A program made the position numbers and the translations under genes. The notes beneath the pieces are model-generated. The model did not search any database. It worked only from the letters and a program-made list of their open reading frames with translations, and was not told the DNA's origin. Positions 5,681-7,713 of a DNA stretch of 7,713 bases are shown in pieces. The stretch's first letter is position 1. Each line of letters begins with the position of its first letter. This DNA comes from JBBSEZ01 sp038239195. GTDB lineage: Bacteria; Planctomycetota; Planctomycetia; Gemmatales; Gemmataceae. The stretch covers positions 1 to 7,713 of the forward strand of contig JBBSEZ010000468.1 in NCBI GenBank assembly GCA_038239195.1, given 5' to 3'.

Positions 5681-5952
5681 AAAGCGATTCTACGAAGGCG
5701 ACCGTCAGGAAAAGGCATGCCCTGTAGGACGGCTCAGGAGAGCCGTCCTACAGGAAACCATGTCCTGCCGCTCGCCTGAAGCGTCGCGAAACCGCCGAAC
5801 GCCTCCGACTCGACGCGCCGTCCCACGGGGCGGCGCGCGGTTTGCGGACAGTCGTCTCACCAGGGCACGTGCGCAAAACGCGACAACCAAGTTGCCCTTC
5901 GTCGGAACGCGGAGCAGAATGTCTCGACGCCCGGGGCCTCACGGAGCTCGGC
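5681..5952. other. intergenic region between methyltransferase and AsmA-like gene
   Basis: Apart from the palindrome at 5721-5754, this 272-base stretch has no gene I can support. Minus-strand reading frames across it have no recognisable content. It should hold the terminator of the methyltransferase and the promoter of the AsmA-like gene, but no clear -10/-35 pair is evident. GGAG (5943-5946) six bases before ATG 5953 is the likely ribosome binding site of the latter. Confidence 0.4.
5721..5754. repeat. perfect 15-bp inverted repeat (palindromic intergenic element or terminator)
   Basis: CCTGTAGGACGGCTC (5721-5735) is followed by the 4-base loop AGGA and then by its exact reverse complement GAGCCGTCCTACAGG (5740-5754). 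The stem-loop would be very stable. It lies 40 bases past the methyltransferase stop, a good place for a terminator, but no T-run follows. Part of it (14 bases, 5738-5751) recurs exactly at 531-544, which points to a dispersed repeat of the REP or MITE kind. The flanks also resemble each other (5706-5724 and 5751-5767, both starting CAGGAAA and ending CCTG). Confidence 0.75.

Positions 5953-7713
<1,761 letters not shown>

Noticed and set aside
2953..5727. A 924-codon plus-strand open frame
   Set aside because: It runs antisense to the hydrolase and Uma2-type genes and out of frame with the methyltransferase, all of which have clear family motifs. Its translation is rich in Arg, Pro, Ala and His, as expected for a shadow frame in high-G+C DNA.

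Overview
The window (about 67-70% G+C by eye) most likely comes from a planctomycete of the Gemmataceae or Isosphaeraceae type. The evidence is the set of families: a secreted PQQ-type beta-propeller with the WAQFRGPG opening, a protein of the abundant planctomycete family carrying FGNPFRP and PGPHVRGCW, a Uma2 endonuclease-fold protein with the LVTEDDEP and EKQQRLLTESLYSGW blocks, a UPF0173 metallo-hydrolase, and an AsmA-like protein. These assignments rest on remembered family signatures. No database search was run.

Layout. 1-560 is gene debris. It holds a possible 22-codon remnant, an aldo/keto reductase fragment cut at both ends that still has three of the four catalytic residues, and half of a palindromic repeat. 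573-1823 (minus) is an exported eight-repeat beta-propeller. After a 286-base divergent gap, two short plus-strand genes, 2110-2463 and 2468-3049, lie 4 bases apart and are probably translationally coupled; neither has a known function. They converge on a minus-strand pair: the UPF0173 hydrolase (3997-4683) followed by the Uma2-type gene (3118-3837). A divergent 214-base gap separates the hydrolase from a plus-strand SAM-dependent methyltransferase (4898-5680). A 272-base intergenic region with a perfect 15-bp palindrome follows. An AsmA-like membrane-anchored protein then starts at 5953 and has no stop codon before the window ends.

The genes do not form one obvious pathway. The window looks like ordinary planctomycete chromosome with short transcription units of one or two genes, some exported or envelope-related (beta-propeller, AsmA-like). 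I found no CRISPR array, rRNA, tRNA, complete insertion sequence or recognisable defence system. The most interesting items are the palindrome with a half copy 5 kb away, three tandem repeat units in the AsmA-like protein, the two-gene module of unknown function, and the debris zone at the left.

The last ~100 bases are almost pure C/G homopolymer. They look like a sequencing or assembly artefact at a contig end, so the 3' end of the AsmA-like gene cannot be trusted.
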